NCBI GenBank assembly: GCA_020637335.1
Contig: JACJWC010000006.1
Coordinates: forward strand, 62,001-126,000
Direction: 5' to 3'
DNA from: Acidobacteriota bacterium
GTDB lineage: Bacteria; Acidobacteriota; Holophagae; Acanthopleuribacterales; Acanthopleuribacteraceae
DNA: 64,000 bases
Within the stretch, counting starts at the first letter, position 1. Every line of letters starts with the position of its first letter. Made by a program: the position numbers and the translations under genes. The notes under the pieces are model-generated. The model was not told the origin of the DNA, searched no databases, and saw nothing but the letters and a program-made list of their open reading frames with translations. Of the stretch, positions 1 to 11,589 are shown piece by piece.

Positions 1-518
1 GGGCATCACAGTAGACATCCAGAGGCTGACCTTGAATATATTCCATGACGATGTAGGGTCTTCCATCCTGGCTCAGACCGCCATCCAAAAGCCGGGCGAT
101 GTGGTCGTGTTGCAGCCCGGCCAGGATCTGTCGCTCCTGATAAAAGCGCCGCACCAAATCGTGCCCCCCACTTTCGGGTCCAAATAGTTTAATTGCCACT
201 TCCTGTTCAAACGAACCATCGATGCGTTCGGCGCGAAAGACCCAACCCATCCCGCCCCGGCCCAAAATATCCACCAAGCGGAAAGCGCCACACACATCCC
301 CAATTCTGGGCAAACCCAAAACCAGCGCATCATGATCGGGTGCAACGCGAGGAAGCGCTAAATGTGTCGATTCGGCGCTGCGTTGTAGCAGGTCCTGCAA
401 TTCACCGCGCAGATGCGCTGGGCATTCCCGCTCGATAAACTCGGTCAACTCTTCAGGCGCCACCTCCAGTGCGCGGGTGAACCACAGGTCCAACTCGCGC
501 CAATGAGCTAACGCCGAT

Positions 519-526
<8 letters not shown>
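1..526 (-). CDS. Serine/threonine protein kinase, N-terminal part (runs off window start)
   Basis: About 175 residues of a Hanks-type kinase are visible; the gene continues past the left edge. The glycine loop GRGGMG is at residues 89-94, the ATP-anchoring Lys of VAIKLF at 113, the helix-C Glu probably at 131, and the hinge reads YIVMEYIQGQPLDVYCD (158-174). A roughly 80-residue N-terminal segment precedes the kinase domain, as is usual for the large cytoplasmic kinases of Acidobacteriota and Planctomycetes, which often carry C-terminal TPRs (not visible here). The ATG (526-524) lies inside the end of the ECF sigma gene (8-base overlap), so the two are probably translationally coupled. Partner: the sigma factor just upstream. 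Substrate unknown. Confidence 0.9.
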
Positions 527-3116
<2,590 letters not shown>

Positions 3117-3126
3117 GGGTTCGCCC

Positions 3127-4206
3127 ATGGATATCGCCATCATTGGGGCCGGCCTGATCGGACGTTGGTGTGCGTACCTTTTGGACCGGGCCGGACACCC
3201 GGTCAGCGTTTTCGAACAAGGCGCCGACCCACTCGACACCAGTTGCTCGTGGGTCGGTGCCGGCATGTTGGCCCCCCTATCCGAACTGGAGTGGGCAGAA
3301 CCGCTTATCAGCCAACTGGGCTGGCATGCCCTCTCCCTTTACGAAAAAATATTGCCCCAATTGGAGCAAAGCGTTTTCTTTCAGCGCAATGACACGTTGG
3401 TGGTCGCCCACCACCAAGATCGACCCGATTTTGAGGCCTTTGCCCAACGCATCAACCACAAGCTCGATAACCAACCCGACCTGGGCGAAAAACCCGTCTT
3501 GCTGGATCGCATCCGCCTGCAAAAAATGGAGCCCGCCCTAGCAAATCGCTTCGAGCAGGGCTGGTGGATTAAAGGCGAAGGTCAAGTGAATGGACGTGCC
3601 TTGCTCAGCGCCTTAATGGCCAGCACACACCGCACGACCTGGCATTGGCACACACCGACGACGGCCTTCGGACCCGGCTGGGTTGAAACGCAAAGCCAAA
3701 AACACAGGTTCGATACCGTTCTGGATTGTCGCGGCCTGATGGCCCGGGACGATTTCAAAAGCTTGCGCGGCGTGCGTGGGGAGCTGATCCATTTGAGGTG
3801 CCCCGAAGTCAGCCTCAATCGACCCGTTCGTATGATCCACCCGCGCTTCCCGCTCTACATCGTGCCAAGGCCAGAAAACCATTTCATTATTGGCGCTACC
3901 AGTATTGAAAGCGAAGAAATGGAACCCGTCCATTTGCGGTCGGCCATGGAACTGCTGAGTACGGCTTATTCGTTGCACCCTGCTTTTGCCGAGGCAACGA
4001 TTTTGGAAATGCGGGCACAATGTCGGCCGGCTTTCCCCGATAATCTACCCAAAATCGTGCAGCAACCCGGCTTGATTCGCATTAATGGTCTTTATCGCCA
4101 TGGCTTTTTGATTGGCCCCGCGCTGGCAGAAATCATTGTAAAATTGCTCGGCAACGCCTCGCTGGACCCTAGGTGGTCGGGCCTCATCACAACAGGTGCC
4201 GCATGA
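3127..4206 (+). CDS. thiO: Glycine oxidase ThiO (FAD-dependent)
   Basis: A 359-residue DadA-family flavoprotein. The Rossmann dinucleotide motif is at the very N-terminus (IIGAGLIGRWCAYLLDRAG, residues 5-23). The C-terminal region contains IIGATSIESEE and GLYRHGFLIGPALAE, typical of ThiO. In this pathway it oxidises glycine with O2 to dehydroglycine for thiazole synthesis, replacing the radical enzyme ThiH, so thiazole synthesis here is expected to need oxygen. It lies 10 bases after thiC, and its TGA overlaps the thiS ATG (ATGA). A general D-amino-acid oxidase is possible from sequence alone, but the operon position argues for ThiO. Confidence 0.92.
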   Translation: MDIAIIGAGLIGRWCAYLLDRAGHPVSVFEQGADPLDTSCSWVGAGMLAPLSELEWAEPLISQLGWHALSLYEKILPQLEQSVFFQRNDTLVVAHHQDRPDFEAFAQRINHKLDNQPDLGEKPVLLDRIRLQKMEPALANRFEQGWWIKGEGQVNGRALLSALMASTHRTTWHWHTPTTAFGPGWVETQSQKHRFDTVLDCRGLMARDDFKSLRGVRGELIHLRCPEVSLNRPVRMIHPRFPLYIVPRPENHFIIGATSIESEEMEPVHLRSAMELLSTAYSLHPAFAEATILEMRAQCRPAFPDNLPKIVQQPGLIRINGLYRHGFLIGPALAEIIVKLLGNASLDPRWSGLITTGAA

Positions 4207-4397
4207 ACATTACCTTGAACGGTGCACCCCTCCAAACTGAGATCCAGGATCTTGCACGGTTCCTCAACAGTCTATTTTCAGAAACGCGCGTAGCGGTTGC
4301 CATTAACGGAAGCTTTGTGCCCAGAGCTCAATTCGAGCATACACAAATCCATGAGGGTGACGAGCTTGAAGTGCTCAGCCCGATGCAGGGAGGGTAA
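4203..4397 (+). CDS. thiS: Sulfur carrier protein ThiS
   Basis: A 64-residue ubiquitin-fold protein ending in the required Gly-Gly (SPMQGG). It carries the thiocarboxylate sulfur used by ThiG. The start MNITLNG at 4203 overlaps the thiO stop by four bases; a longer reading with a start at 4173 has no family support. Its stop codon directly abuts the thiG ATG. The adenylyltransferase ThiF needed to charge ThiS is not in this operon, so a ThiF or MoeB-like enzyme must be encoded elsewhere (inference). Confidence 0.95.
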   Translation: MNITLNGAPLQTEIQDLARFLNSLFSETRVAVAINGSFVPRAQFEHTQIHEGDELEVLSPMQGG

Positions 4398-5180
4398 ATG
4401 TTCAAGCTGGGCGAAAAATCCTTTCATTCTCGGCTGTTGTTGGGCACGGCCCTGTACCCTTCGCCGCAAATCATGATGGACGCTATCCAAGCATCAGGCA
4501 CCCAGATCGTTACCGTTTCCCTGCGTCGTCAAGCCCCGCAACAGGCTGGCGGCCAAAAGTTTTGGGATTTGATCCGCTCGCTTAAAGTGGAGGTTTTACC
4601 CAATACGGCGGGCTGCCATTCGGTTCAGGAAGCCGTAACCACCGCTCAAATGGCGCGTGACCTGTTCGAGACCAATTGGGTCAAGTTGGAAGTGATTGGC
4701 GATGAATACAATTTGCAACCCGATCCTTTCGGCCTGGTGGAAGCAGCGCGAACTCTCGTTCAACAAGGGTTTGAAGTTTTTCCCTATTGCACAGATGATT
4801 TGGTTGTGTGCCAAAGGCTGCTGGGTGTGGGCTGCCGTATTCTGATGCCTTGGGGTTCTCCAATTGGCACCGGCCTGGGCATTCTCAATCTCTACCAGGC
4901 CCGCGTTTTGCGGGAACGGCTCGAAAATGTACCGCTGATCCTCGATGCCGGCGTGGGGAAACCCTCCCATGCCGCTCAGGCCATGGAGTTGGGTTACGAT
5001 GGTGTTTTATTAAACACGGCCGTTGCCCAGTCCCAGGATCCCGTCGCTATGGCCCGTGCATTTGCCATGGCCATTGACGCCGGCAGGGTTGCCCACCAAG
5101 CCGGCTTAATCCCCGCCCGCGACCTGGCCAAGCCAAGTACGCCGGTTACGGGCACGCCGTTTTGGCACCAAAAAGCATGA
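4398..5180 (+). CDS. thiG: Thiazole synthase ThiG
   Basis: A 260-residue TIM-barrel enzyme that builds the thiazole phosphate from DXP, dehydroglycine and ThiS thiocarboxylate. The Schiff-base lysine is visible in WVKLEVIGD at residue 96, the usual position. The phosphate-binding end is seen in [21 protein letters not shown] and VLLNTAVA segments (read as [20 protein letters not shown]). It starts on the base after the thiS stop and ends in an ATGA overlap with thiDE. Length and all family blocks are normal. Confidence 0.97.
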   Translation: MFKLGEKSFHSRLLLGTALYPSPQIMMDAIQASGTQIVTVSLRRQAPQQAGGQKFWDLIRSLKVEVLPNTAGCHSVQEAVTTAQMARDLFETNWVKLEVIGDEYNLQPDPFGLVEAARTLVQQGFEVFPYCTDDLVVCQRLLGVGCRILMPWGSPIGTGLGILNLYQARVLRERLENVPLILDAGVGKPSHAAQAMELGYDGVLLNTAVAQSQDPVAMARAFAMAIDAGRVAHQAGLIPARDLAKPSTPVTGTPFWHQKA

Positions 5181-6589
5181 TTCGCATCGTTTCAGGCTGG
5201 GACCCGAGCGGATTGGCCGGTATGGCTGCAGATCTTCGAGTCGCACATGGGCTGGACGTCCAGGCTGAATCTATTATTAGCTGCATTACCGACCAGAACG
5301 CGCAGCGCAACAATGGGATTCGCAATCTGGATATGCCGATTGCCGAACATTTGCGGCTCCTGGATGAAATTCTTCCGGGCCGAATCCTCAAAACGGGGCT
5401 GTTGCCGCGCTCACAGGATTGGCAGGCAATTGCGGATTGGGTCGAAAAAAGCGGCGCAACCTGGATCTGCGATCCCGTTTTTTCCTCATCCCTGGGCGGA
5501 ACTTTGTGGCCGACTTCAACCCGCGAAAGCCTCTTGCCGCTTTTCCCTGCAATGGGACTATTCACGCCCAACTTAGACGAAGCTAGCCAGTTGCTCGGGC
5601 GAACGCTCCCCAACGACGCCGCCTGCATTGAGGCCGCACAAACCTTTCTCCAGTGGGGGTGCCGCGCGGTTTTGTTAAAGGGTGGACACCGAAAGGGCCG
5701 CGCCCGGGATTTGTACATGGATGCCAATTGCACCTATTGGCTGGACAGTCCGCGTTTGCAAGGTAGCTTCCGGGCAACGGGCTGTATGCTCGCAACTGCC
5801 ATCGCCTGCGCCTTGAGCTGGGATTGGCCTATGTTGGAGGCGGTTGTATTTGCGAAGACCTGCCTCAACCAACAATTACACGAGGCAAGCCAAAATAGAT
5901 CCCAGGCTCTTGGCTTGGCCAGTCAACCCGACATCAAAGGTTGCATTCCCGACCTGCTGGATCTCAACCAATCGCCTTCAGAACCTTTTCCAGGCTGTCC
6001 AAAGGGCTTGGGTTTTTACCCCATTGTCGACTCTGCTGATTGGATAAAACGCTTAGCAGCGCTCGGCTTAGAAACGGTTCAGTTACGGGTCAAAAATCTG
6101 CCCGAACCGCAATTGCGCGCGGAAATTCGCCGGGCCGTTGCCCTTTCCCGACAGTTTAATCTGCAATTGTTCATCAATGATTACTGGCAAATAGCAATAG
6201 AGGAAGGTGCGTTTGGCGTCCATTTGGGCCAGGAAGACCTGCAGAACGCCGATATGACCCAAATCCGCGAGGCCGGATTGCGACTTGGCTTGTCCACCCA
6301 CTGCTTTTGGGAGGTTGCGCGCGCCAAGTCCTATCATCCAACCTACCTGGCCATTGGCCCAATCTACGAAACCCAACTCAAGAAAATGGCCTTTGGACCC
6401 CAAGGATTAAGCAAGCTGCGTCAATGGCGGCAGCTCCTGTCTGGACCGCTTGTCGCAATTGGTGGCATTAGTTTGGAACGAGCGCCCGATGTGTTGGCTT
6501 GCGGGGTGGGCTGCATTGCGGTGGTTTCGGCCATTACCGCGCAAAGCGATCCAGAGTCTGCCTTTCAAAACTGGCAAAGACTTTTCTGA
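5177..6589 (+). CDS. thiDE: Fused HMP(-P) kinase / thiamine-phosphate synthase ThiD-ThiE
   Basis: A 470-residue two-domain protein. Residues 1 to about 250 match ThiD (ribokinase fold): an N-terminal substrate loop [23 protein letters not shown], and the anion-hole/catalytic [11 protein letters not shown]. Residues about 275-470 match Thi[37 protein letters not shown] and AIGGIS. It phosphorylates HMP-P and couples it to thiazole phosphate. The ThiD substrate loop is unusual: most ThiDs read G-S-D-x-S-G-G-A-G, here Trp and Leu replace Ser and the second Gly. The start at 5177 (ATGA overlap with thiG) is preferred over an in-frame ATG at 5162 inside thiG. It closes the operon; no terminator was seen in the next 135 bases. 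Confidence 0.93.
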   Translation: MIRIVSGWDPSGLAGMAADLRVAHGLDVQAESIISCITDQNAQRNNGIRNLDMPIAEHLRLLDEILPGRILKTGLLPRSQDWQAIADWVEKSGATWICDPVFSSSLGGTLWPTSTRESLLPLFPAMGLFTPNLDEASQLLGRTLPNDAACIEAAQTFLQWGCRAVLLKGGHRKGRARDLYMDANCTYWLDSPRLQGSFRATGCMLATAIACALSWDWPMLEAVVFAKTCLNQQLHEASQNRSQALGLASQPDIKGCIPDLLDLNQSPSEPFPGCPKGLGFYPIVDSADWIKRLAALGLETVQLRVKNLPEPQLRAEIRRAVALSRQFNLQLFINDYWQIAIEEGAFGVHLGQEDLQNADMTQIREAGLRLGLSTHCFWEVARAKSYHPTYLAIGPIYETQLKKMAFGPQGLSKLRQWRQLLSGPLVAIGGISLERAPDVLACGVGCIAVVSAITAQSDPESAFQNWQRLF

Positions 6590-6724
6590 AAATCTAGCAA
6601 GAGGCTCATTTAAAAGCATTTATCGCTGATTCAATATTTTATCGGCCAAAACACTTCAGAAACGAAGGCAATAACCGATAAAGACCTTAGTGACTGTAAA
6701 GAGCGAAATGGCACGGAAGCCTTA

Positions 6725-8815
6725 ATGCAAGATCAAAACGGACGTACTAGGCTGGATCCCAGTCAACACACAATCCTGATCATCGACGATTCGGAACTCA
6801 ATCGCGAAATCCTTTGGCACCATTTAACCAAAGTGGGTTTTAAGGTTTTGAGCGCCGAAGGTGGTAACCAGGGGATTGGTATGCTGCGTGACCACAAAGT
6901 GGATTTGGTCTTGCTCGATGTGATGATGCCCGAAATCGATGGCTTTGAGACCCTGGAGATGATTCGCCAGAATCACACCATGAACGAACTGCCCGTGATC
7001 ATGATCACTGCCCTGAATCAGAGCCAGGACATTATTCGCGCTTTGAGCTTGGGGGCCAATGATTACATTACGAAACCGCTGGACACCTCAGTTGCATTGG
7101 CGCGGATCCGAACCCAACTGCAACTGAGCTTGAGCGAGCGGGCTTTGCGCGAAAGTGAAGAACGCTATGCACTGTCTGCGCGCGGTGCGAATGACGGGCT
7201 TTGGGATTGGAATATCCGCACCCGTGAAATGTACGTCTCGCCGCGTTGGGCGTCGATGTTGGGCTTGGCTGAAGAGGAATTGCCCGAATCGCTTGATGCC
7301 TGGTTCGATCGCATCCACAGCGACGACCGTTCGCGCGTATTGGAAGAATTTAACAACCACATGAACGGTGAAAAGGACCATTTCGCCTCAGAGTTCCGGG
7401 TCCGTCACCAATTGGGTCACTACCTTTGGGTCTTTGCGCGCGGTCTCGCCGTTCGCGATGCAAAAGGGGAGCCCTACCGGGTCGCCGGTTCGCAGACCGA
7501 TATTACCGAGCAAGGCATGCACGATGTTCTGACGGGATTACCCAAACGGAACCTGTTTTTACACAGCGTGGAACAAGCCATCGGCAAGGAAGTTCGCGAA
7601 GGTTTTGCGATCCACTATTTCGATTTAGTGCGCTTCAAAATCATTAATGATTCGTTTGGCCATGATGTTGGCGACAAAGTTCTTACCAAGATTGTGAAAC
7701 GGATCGAATCCTGTCTCGATGAACACGATACCGTGGCTCGTTTGGAAGGCGACGATTTCGTCGTGCTCCAATCAGGGGTGAGCGAACAAGAGCAAGTCAT
7801 TGATCTGACGACCCGCATCATGGAAGCCGTCCGCAAACCGCTGGTTGTCAATGGACAAGAGATGATTCTGGAGGTCTCATCCGGTATTTGTTTTGCCAAG
7901 CCGGAGGACCCGAGCTCCGCCGAAGAACTCTTGCGCAATGCGCACGCTGCCCTGAACCAGGCCAAACTCAAAGGCCGAGGCGGCTACCAAATTTTCGATT
8001 CGGCCATGTATGCCCAAGCCATTGAACGACTCAAGCTCGAATCTGCATTGCGCCAAGCCATCAAAAATGGAGAGTTCTCGCTGAACTTCCAGCCGCAAGT
8101 TGAGCTAAAAACGGGAAATGTGGTTGGCTTCGAGGTCCTGGTCCGCTGGAACCAACCTGAGATGGGCTGGATCTCCCCCGTCAAATTTATTCCGATCGCG
8201 GAAGAAACCGGCTTGATAGTGCCCTTGGGCGACTGGGTTTTACGCACCGCCTGTAAACAGGTTTTTACTTGGCGCCAACAGGGTTTGCCGACTTTACGCG
8301 TGTCCATAAACCTATCGGCTCGTCAATTCCTGCACTATGAACTGGTCGATTCGATTAAGGGCTGTTTAAACGAATACGAAATGGATCCCAAATTCGTGGA
8401 ACTGGAAATTACCGAATCCGTCTTGATGGAGAACATCGATACGGCCAACGCCATCTTGCAGGGTTTACACAAGCTGGGTGTGCGCATCAGCATTGATGAC
8501 TTTGGTACGGGTTACAGCTCTTTGAATTACCTGAAACGCTTTCCGATTGACTGCCTCAAAATCGACAAAAGTTTTATCCGCGAAGTGCCCAACAATCCCG
8601 ATGATGTGGCCATTGCGTCCGCCATCGTAGCCATGGCCCATAATCTCAACCTCAAAGTAATTGCCGAAGGTGTCGAGGAAAAAGAACAGCTGGATTTCCT
8701 GGCCAGTCTGGAATGCGAAGAAGTCCAGGGCTATTACTACAGCAGACCGCTACCAGCAGACCAGTTCCAAGCTTTTATTGAGAAGCACCATGGAACCGGT
8801 TCCATGAAGGCCTAA
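6725..8815 (+). CDS. Receiver-PAS-GGDEF-EAL protein (c-di-GMP signalling)
   Basis: A 696-residue cytoplasmic signalling protein without membrane segments. Order: receiver domain (about 16-130, phospho-acceptor Asp in VLLDVMMPEIDG), PAS_3 domain (about 150-265), GGDEF domain (about 270-430) and EAL domain (about 445-690). The GGDEF signature is degenerate, reading EGDDF at 341-345, so cyclase activity is doubtful. The EAL signature reads EVL at about 470, but DDFGTGYSS, LKIDKSFI and AEGVE metal/catalytic segments are intact, so it is probably a c-di-GMP phosphodiesterase with a regulatory GGDEF. The start has GGAAG upstream. No adjacent histidine kinase. It converges on ychF with only 3 bases between the genes. 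Confidence 0.92.
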   Translation: MQDQNGRTRLDPSQHTILIIDDSELNREILWHHLTKVGFKVLSAEGGNQGIGMLRDHKVDLVLLDVMMPEIDGFETLEMIRQNHTMNELPVIMITALNQSQDIIRALSLGANDYITKPLDTSVALARIRTQLQLSLSERALRESEERYALSARGANDGLWDWNIRTREMYVSPRWASMLGLAEEELPESLDAWFDRIHSDDRSRVLEEFNNHMNGEKDHFASEFRVRHQLGHYLWVFARGLAVRDAKGEPYRVAGSQTDITEQGMHDVLTGLPKRNLFLHSVEQAIGKEVREGFAIHYFDLVRFKIINDSFGHDVGDKVLTKIVKRIESCLDEHDTVARLEGDDFVVLQSGVSEQEQVIDLTTRIMEAVRKPLVVNGQEMILEVSSGICFAKPEDPSSAEELLRNAHAALNQAKLKGRGGYQIFDSAMYAQAIERLKLESALRQAIKNGEFSLNFQPQVELKTGNVVGFEVLVRWNQPEMGWISPVKFIPIAEETGLIVPLGDWVLRTACKQVFTWRQQGLPTLRVSINLSARQFLHYELVDSIKGCLNEYEMDPKFVELEITESVLMENIDTANAILQGLHKLGVRISIDDFGTGYSSLNYLKRFPIDCLKIDKSFIREVPNNPDDVAIASAIVAMAHNLNLKVIAEGVEEKEQLDFLASLECEEVQGYYYSRPLPADQFQAFIEKHHGTGSMKA

Positions 8816-8818
8816 ACG

Positions 8819-9904
8819 TCAGACATTAAAGCGGAAATGCATTATATCGCCGTCCTGAACGACGTATTCTTTGCCTTCCAAGCGCAGTTTGCCTTGATTG
8901 CGGATCTCGGTTTCCGAACCACACTGTTCCAGGTCAGCTAAGGTGAACACTTCCGCCCGGATAAAGCCTTTTTCGAAATCGGAATGGATAACACCCGCAG
9001 CGCCCGGTGCTTTGGTGCCCGCCTCAATGGTCCAGGCGCGAATTTCCTTAACGCCAGCCGTGAAGTAGCTTTGCAAACCCAGGAGCCGATAGGTTTCGCG
9101 CGCCAGCGCGGCGAGCCCGGACTCTTTCAGACCCAAATCGGCCAGGAAAGCTTCGGCTTCCTCTGGATCCAGAGCAGCGAGTTCTGCTTCAATCTTGCCG
9201 GAGATGACCACGATCCCCTCGCCCACTTTCTGGGCGTGGTCGCGCACGGTGGCCACATGTGGCGATTTACCTTCCAAATCGTTTTCATGTACGTTAGCCA
9301 CATACAAGACAGGCTTCATGCTGAGCAGGCACAGCGGTTTTAAAGCCAAACGTTCATCTTCGCTCCATTCGCAGCGTTCCAACCAATGGCCATCCGCCAG
9401 AAGGGTCTGTGCTTTTTTGAGCGCAGCGATCTCCTTTTTTGAGTCGGCATCGGTCATCTTGCCCATGCGCTGGAGCCGTTTTTCAACCGAATCCATATCC
9501 GCAAAGATCAGTTCCAGTTCAACCGTTTCAATATCGGAAACCGGATCGACTTTGCCGGAAACATGGGTGATATCACCATCTTCAAAACAACGGACCACGT
9601 GCAGGACCGCGTCCACTTCGCGGATGTGGCCCAAAAATTTATTGCCCAGGCCCGCACCTTGGCTGGCGCCTTTGACCAAACCGGCAATATCGACAATTTC
9701 GATCGAAGCGGGGATCACGCGTTGGGTGGGGATCAACTTTTGGATCCGACCCAACCGTTCATCGGGAACGCCGACCCGGCCAACATTGGGCTCAATGGTG
9801 CAGAAGGGATAGTTGTTACTTTCCGCTTTACCTGAAGAAATTGCGTTAAAGATGGTGGACTTGCCCACGTTGGGAAGACCGACAATACCCGCTGCCAATG
9901 CCAT
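8819..9904 (-). CDS. ychF: Redox-regulated ATPase YchF/OLA1
   Basis: A 361-residue Obg-family P-loop protein, normal YchF length. GLPNVGKST (P-loop) is at residues 9-17, followed by NYPFCTIEPN, the switch segment DIAGLVKGASQGAGLGNKFL, and NVHEND in place of the usual GTP-specifying NKxD, as expected for an ATP-preferring member. A C-terminal TGS-like domain ends in HFRFNV. It binds ribosomes and is linked to stress responses in other bacteria. Single gene; upstream sequence on the minus strand has AGGAGGCGGTC just before the ATG. Confidence 0.97.
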   Translation of the reverse strand: MALAAGIVGLPNVGKSTIFNAISSGKAESNNYPFCTIEPNVGRVGVPDERLGRIQKLIPTQRVIPASIEIVDIAGLVKGASQGAGLGNKFLGHIREVDAVLHVVRCFEDGDITHVSGKVDPVSDIETVELELIFADMDSVEKRLQRMGKMTDADSKKEIAALKKAQTLLADGHWLERCEWSEDERLALKPLCLLSMKPVLYVANVHENDLEGKSPHVATVRDHAQKVGEGIVVISGKIEAELAALDPEEAEAFLADLGLKESGLAALARETYRLLGLQSYFTAGVKEIRAWTIEAGTKAPGAAGVIHSDFEKGFIRAEVFTLADLEQCGSETEIRNQGKLRLEGKEYVVQDGDIMHFRFNV

Positions 9905-9973
9905 AGCGACCGCCTCCTAAACAAAACAGCCGTAGATTGTAGCCCAGCACGACACAGAAGTCAGCTGAACTCT

Positions 9974-10693
9974 TTAGGATTCATCGGTGTTTTGGGCGTT
10001 TAGGGCCTCAATGGCTTCGATCATGGGCGCAAGAAACGGGCGCATGTCGCTGAGCGAGTCTTCCAATTCCATCGGCACAAAGAAAGTGAACGCATCCAAA
10101 ATGATCAAAGCATTCAGGGTTGAGTCCTTTTCACAGGCTGCGCGCAGGCGACGCACCAAAAACTCATTCATGATATGCAAGTTCTTGTAGATTTTTAATA
10201 AGGTTTCCCAGGGTTTCTCAGGCACTGGTTGGGCCATTTTCGAGGCCAATAAAAAGGTACTTAACACGCGCACCATCGTCTCATTGCGATTGGCATTGGG
10301 CAGATGGTAACGGGCAAGTGGGCGCAACACCGCCGTATGCGGACAACCACTGGCCGGAATGATCAAACCCATTAGAGAACTCAATCCGCGCTGAAGCGGG
10401 CCGTTCAAAACGAAAACGCGTTGTGGCGTTTTGATCTCGACCTTGGCCTGTTCAAAGGAAAACAGATCCGCCGCGAAATCCAGCAGCGGCACCAATTGCA
10501 AGGCCAGTGGGCAACTAGGCGATTCCGTTTGATCCAAGGGGCAATGGCGACACTTTTCATATTCCAAATCGGTCCAAGCCGGTCGATCTCTAAGCGCTGG
10601 CGGCGCCAGCCCAAAATCGGAATCGAAATCCAAATTGAAGGATTTTGCTTCGCCTTTTGGCAAGTGAAATTGGTACTCTATTCGGTAACTCAC
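9974..10693 (-). CDS. Unrecognised cytoplasmic protein with clustered cysteines
   Basis: 239 residues, no signal peptide or membrane segment, and I cannot assign a family confidently. The N-terminus looks like a small beta-rich domain (MSYRIEYQFHLPKG). Around residues 48-61 there is a cysteine cluster C-x2-C-x10-C (CRHCPLDQTESPSC), which could bind zinc or an Fe-S cluster, and a further Cys-Pro-His near 137. The C-terminal half is predicted helical with acidic tail. It sits alone on the minus strand, 70 bases from ychF and divergent from the two-component pair. A real gene is supported by length and codon use like its neighbours. Function unknown. Confidence 0.75.
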   Translation of the reverse strand: MSYRIEYQFHLPKGEAKSFNLDFDSDFGLAPPALRDRPAWTDLEYEKCRHCPLDQTESPSCPLALQLVPLLDFAADLFSFEQAKVEIKTPQRVFVLNGPLQRGLSSLMGLIIPASGCPHTAVLRPLARYHLPNANRNETMVRVLSTFLLASKMAQPVPEKPWETLLKIYKNLHIMNEFLVRRLRAACEKDSTLNALIILDAFTFFVPMELEDSLSDMRPFLAPMIEAIEALNAQNTDES

Positions 10694-10896
10694 CCCGCGA
10701 CCCTCCCTGTTTGAATTATCGGCCCGGCGCTATGGGTTTAATCCAAAGGCATCGGCATTGTGTGACAGGCCTTACAAACTTCGTGGCTCGGCAATATGCT
10801 TAAAGTAACAATTCTACACGCCGATGGTCACATTTGTATGACAAAGAAACGCCAAAATCAGACTGACCCGCAGACCGTTCAGACAGGAGGTGGCCC

Positions 10897-11589
10897 ATGA
10901 ATTGGAACGCCCAAACCATTTTGGTCGTGGAAGATGACCGCGAACAAGCGGAACTCTTATCCCAATATTTGGAAAAACGCGGGCATACCGTTTTACTCGC
11001 GCCAAATGCAGCCCAGGCCTTGAGCCAAAAAACACGGCCGCATTTCATCCTCCTGGATTTGAACCTGCCGGACCGGGATGGTATCCAACTATGCGGGGAC
11101 CTGCGCGTGGCCTATCCGGGTGCCTTTATTATGATGTTGACCGCCCGCAAGGAAGAGATGGACCGCATCATCGGACTCGAGGTCGGCGCAGACGACTATG
11201 TGACCAAACCCTATTCGCTGCGCGAAGTCGAGGCGCGGATTCGGGCCATTATCCGCCGACACCAACCGCCACCCAACACCGCCCAGCAAACCAACCCTAC
11301 CCAAGGGCTTCAAATGGATGAAGGACGTTGCGCTGCTCGCTTTGAGGGCAAAAGCGTAGAGTTGACCGCCCAGGAATTCCGCGTCCTCAACCAAATGGTG
11401 CGTTATCCGGAACGGATTTTTTCGCGGAACCAGCTCATCAATTCCGCGTGGGACGAAGGCATCTTTGTTACCGACCGGGTTGTCGATGCCATGGTCGCAC
11501 GTTTGCGCAAAAAGCTGCGCAAACATTTTGGTTACGAGTTCATTTTTACCAAACACGGGCTAGGTTATGGCTATCAACCGCAAGGATGA
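10897..11589 (+). CDS. OmpR/PhoB-family response regulator
   Basis: 230 residues: receiver domain (about 4-120) with acidic pocket E-D-D near 11-13, phospho-acceptor Asp54 in ILLDLNLPDRDG, Thr/Ser of MLTA and Lys of TKPYS; then a winged-helix DNA-binding domain (about 135-230) ending in FTKHGLGYGYQPQG. A strong AGGAGGT ribosome site precedes the ATG. The last 23 bases overlap the histidine-kinase gene, so the two form an operon. Target genes are not evident from the sequence. Confidence 0.95.
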   Translation: MNWNAQTILVVEDDREQAELLSQYLEKRGHTVLLAPNAAQALSQKTRPHFILLDLNLPDRDGIQLCGDLRVAYPGAFIMMLTARKEEMDRIIGLEVGADDYVTKPYSLREVEARIRAIIRRHQPPPNTAQQTNPTQGLQMDEGRCAARFEGKSVELTAQEFRVLNQMVRYPERIFSRNQLINSAWDEGIFVTDRVVDAMVARLRKKLRKHFGYEFIFTKHGLGYGYQPQG

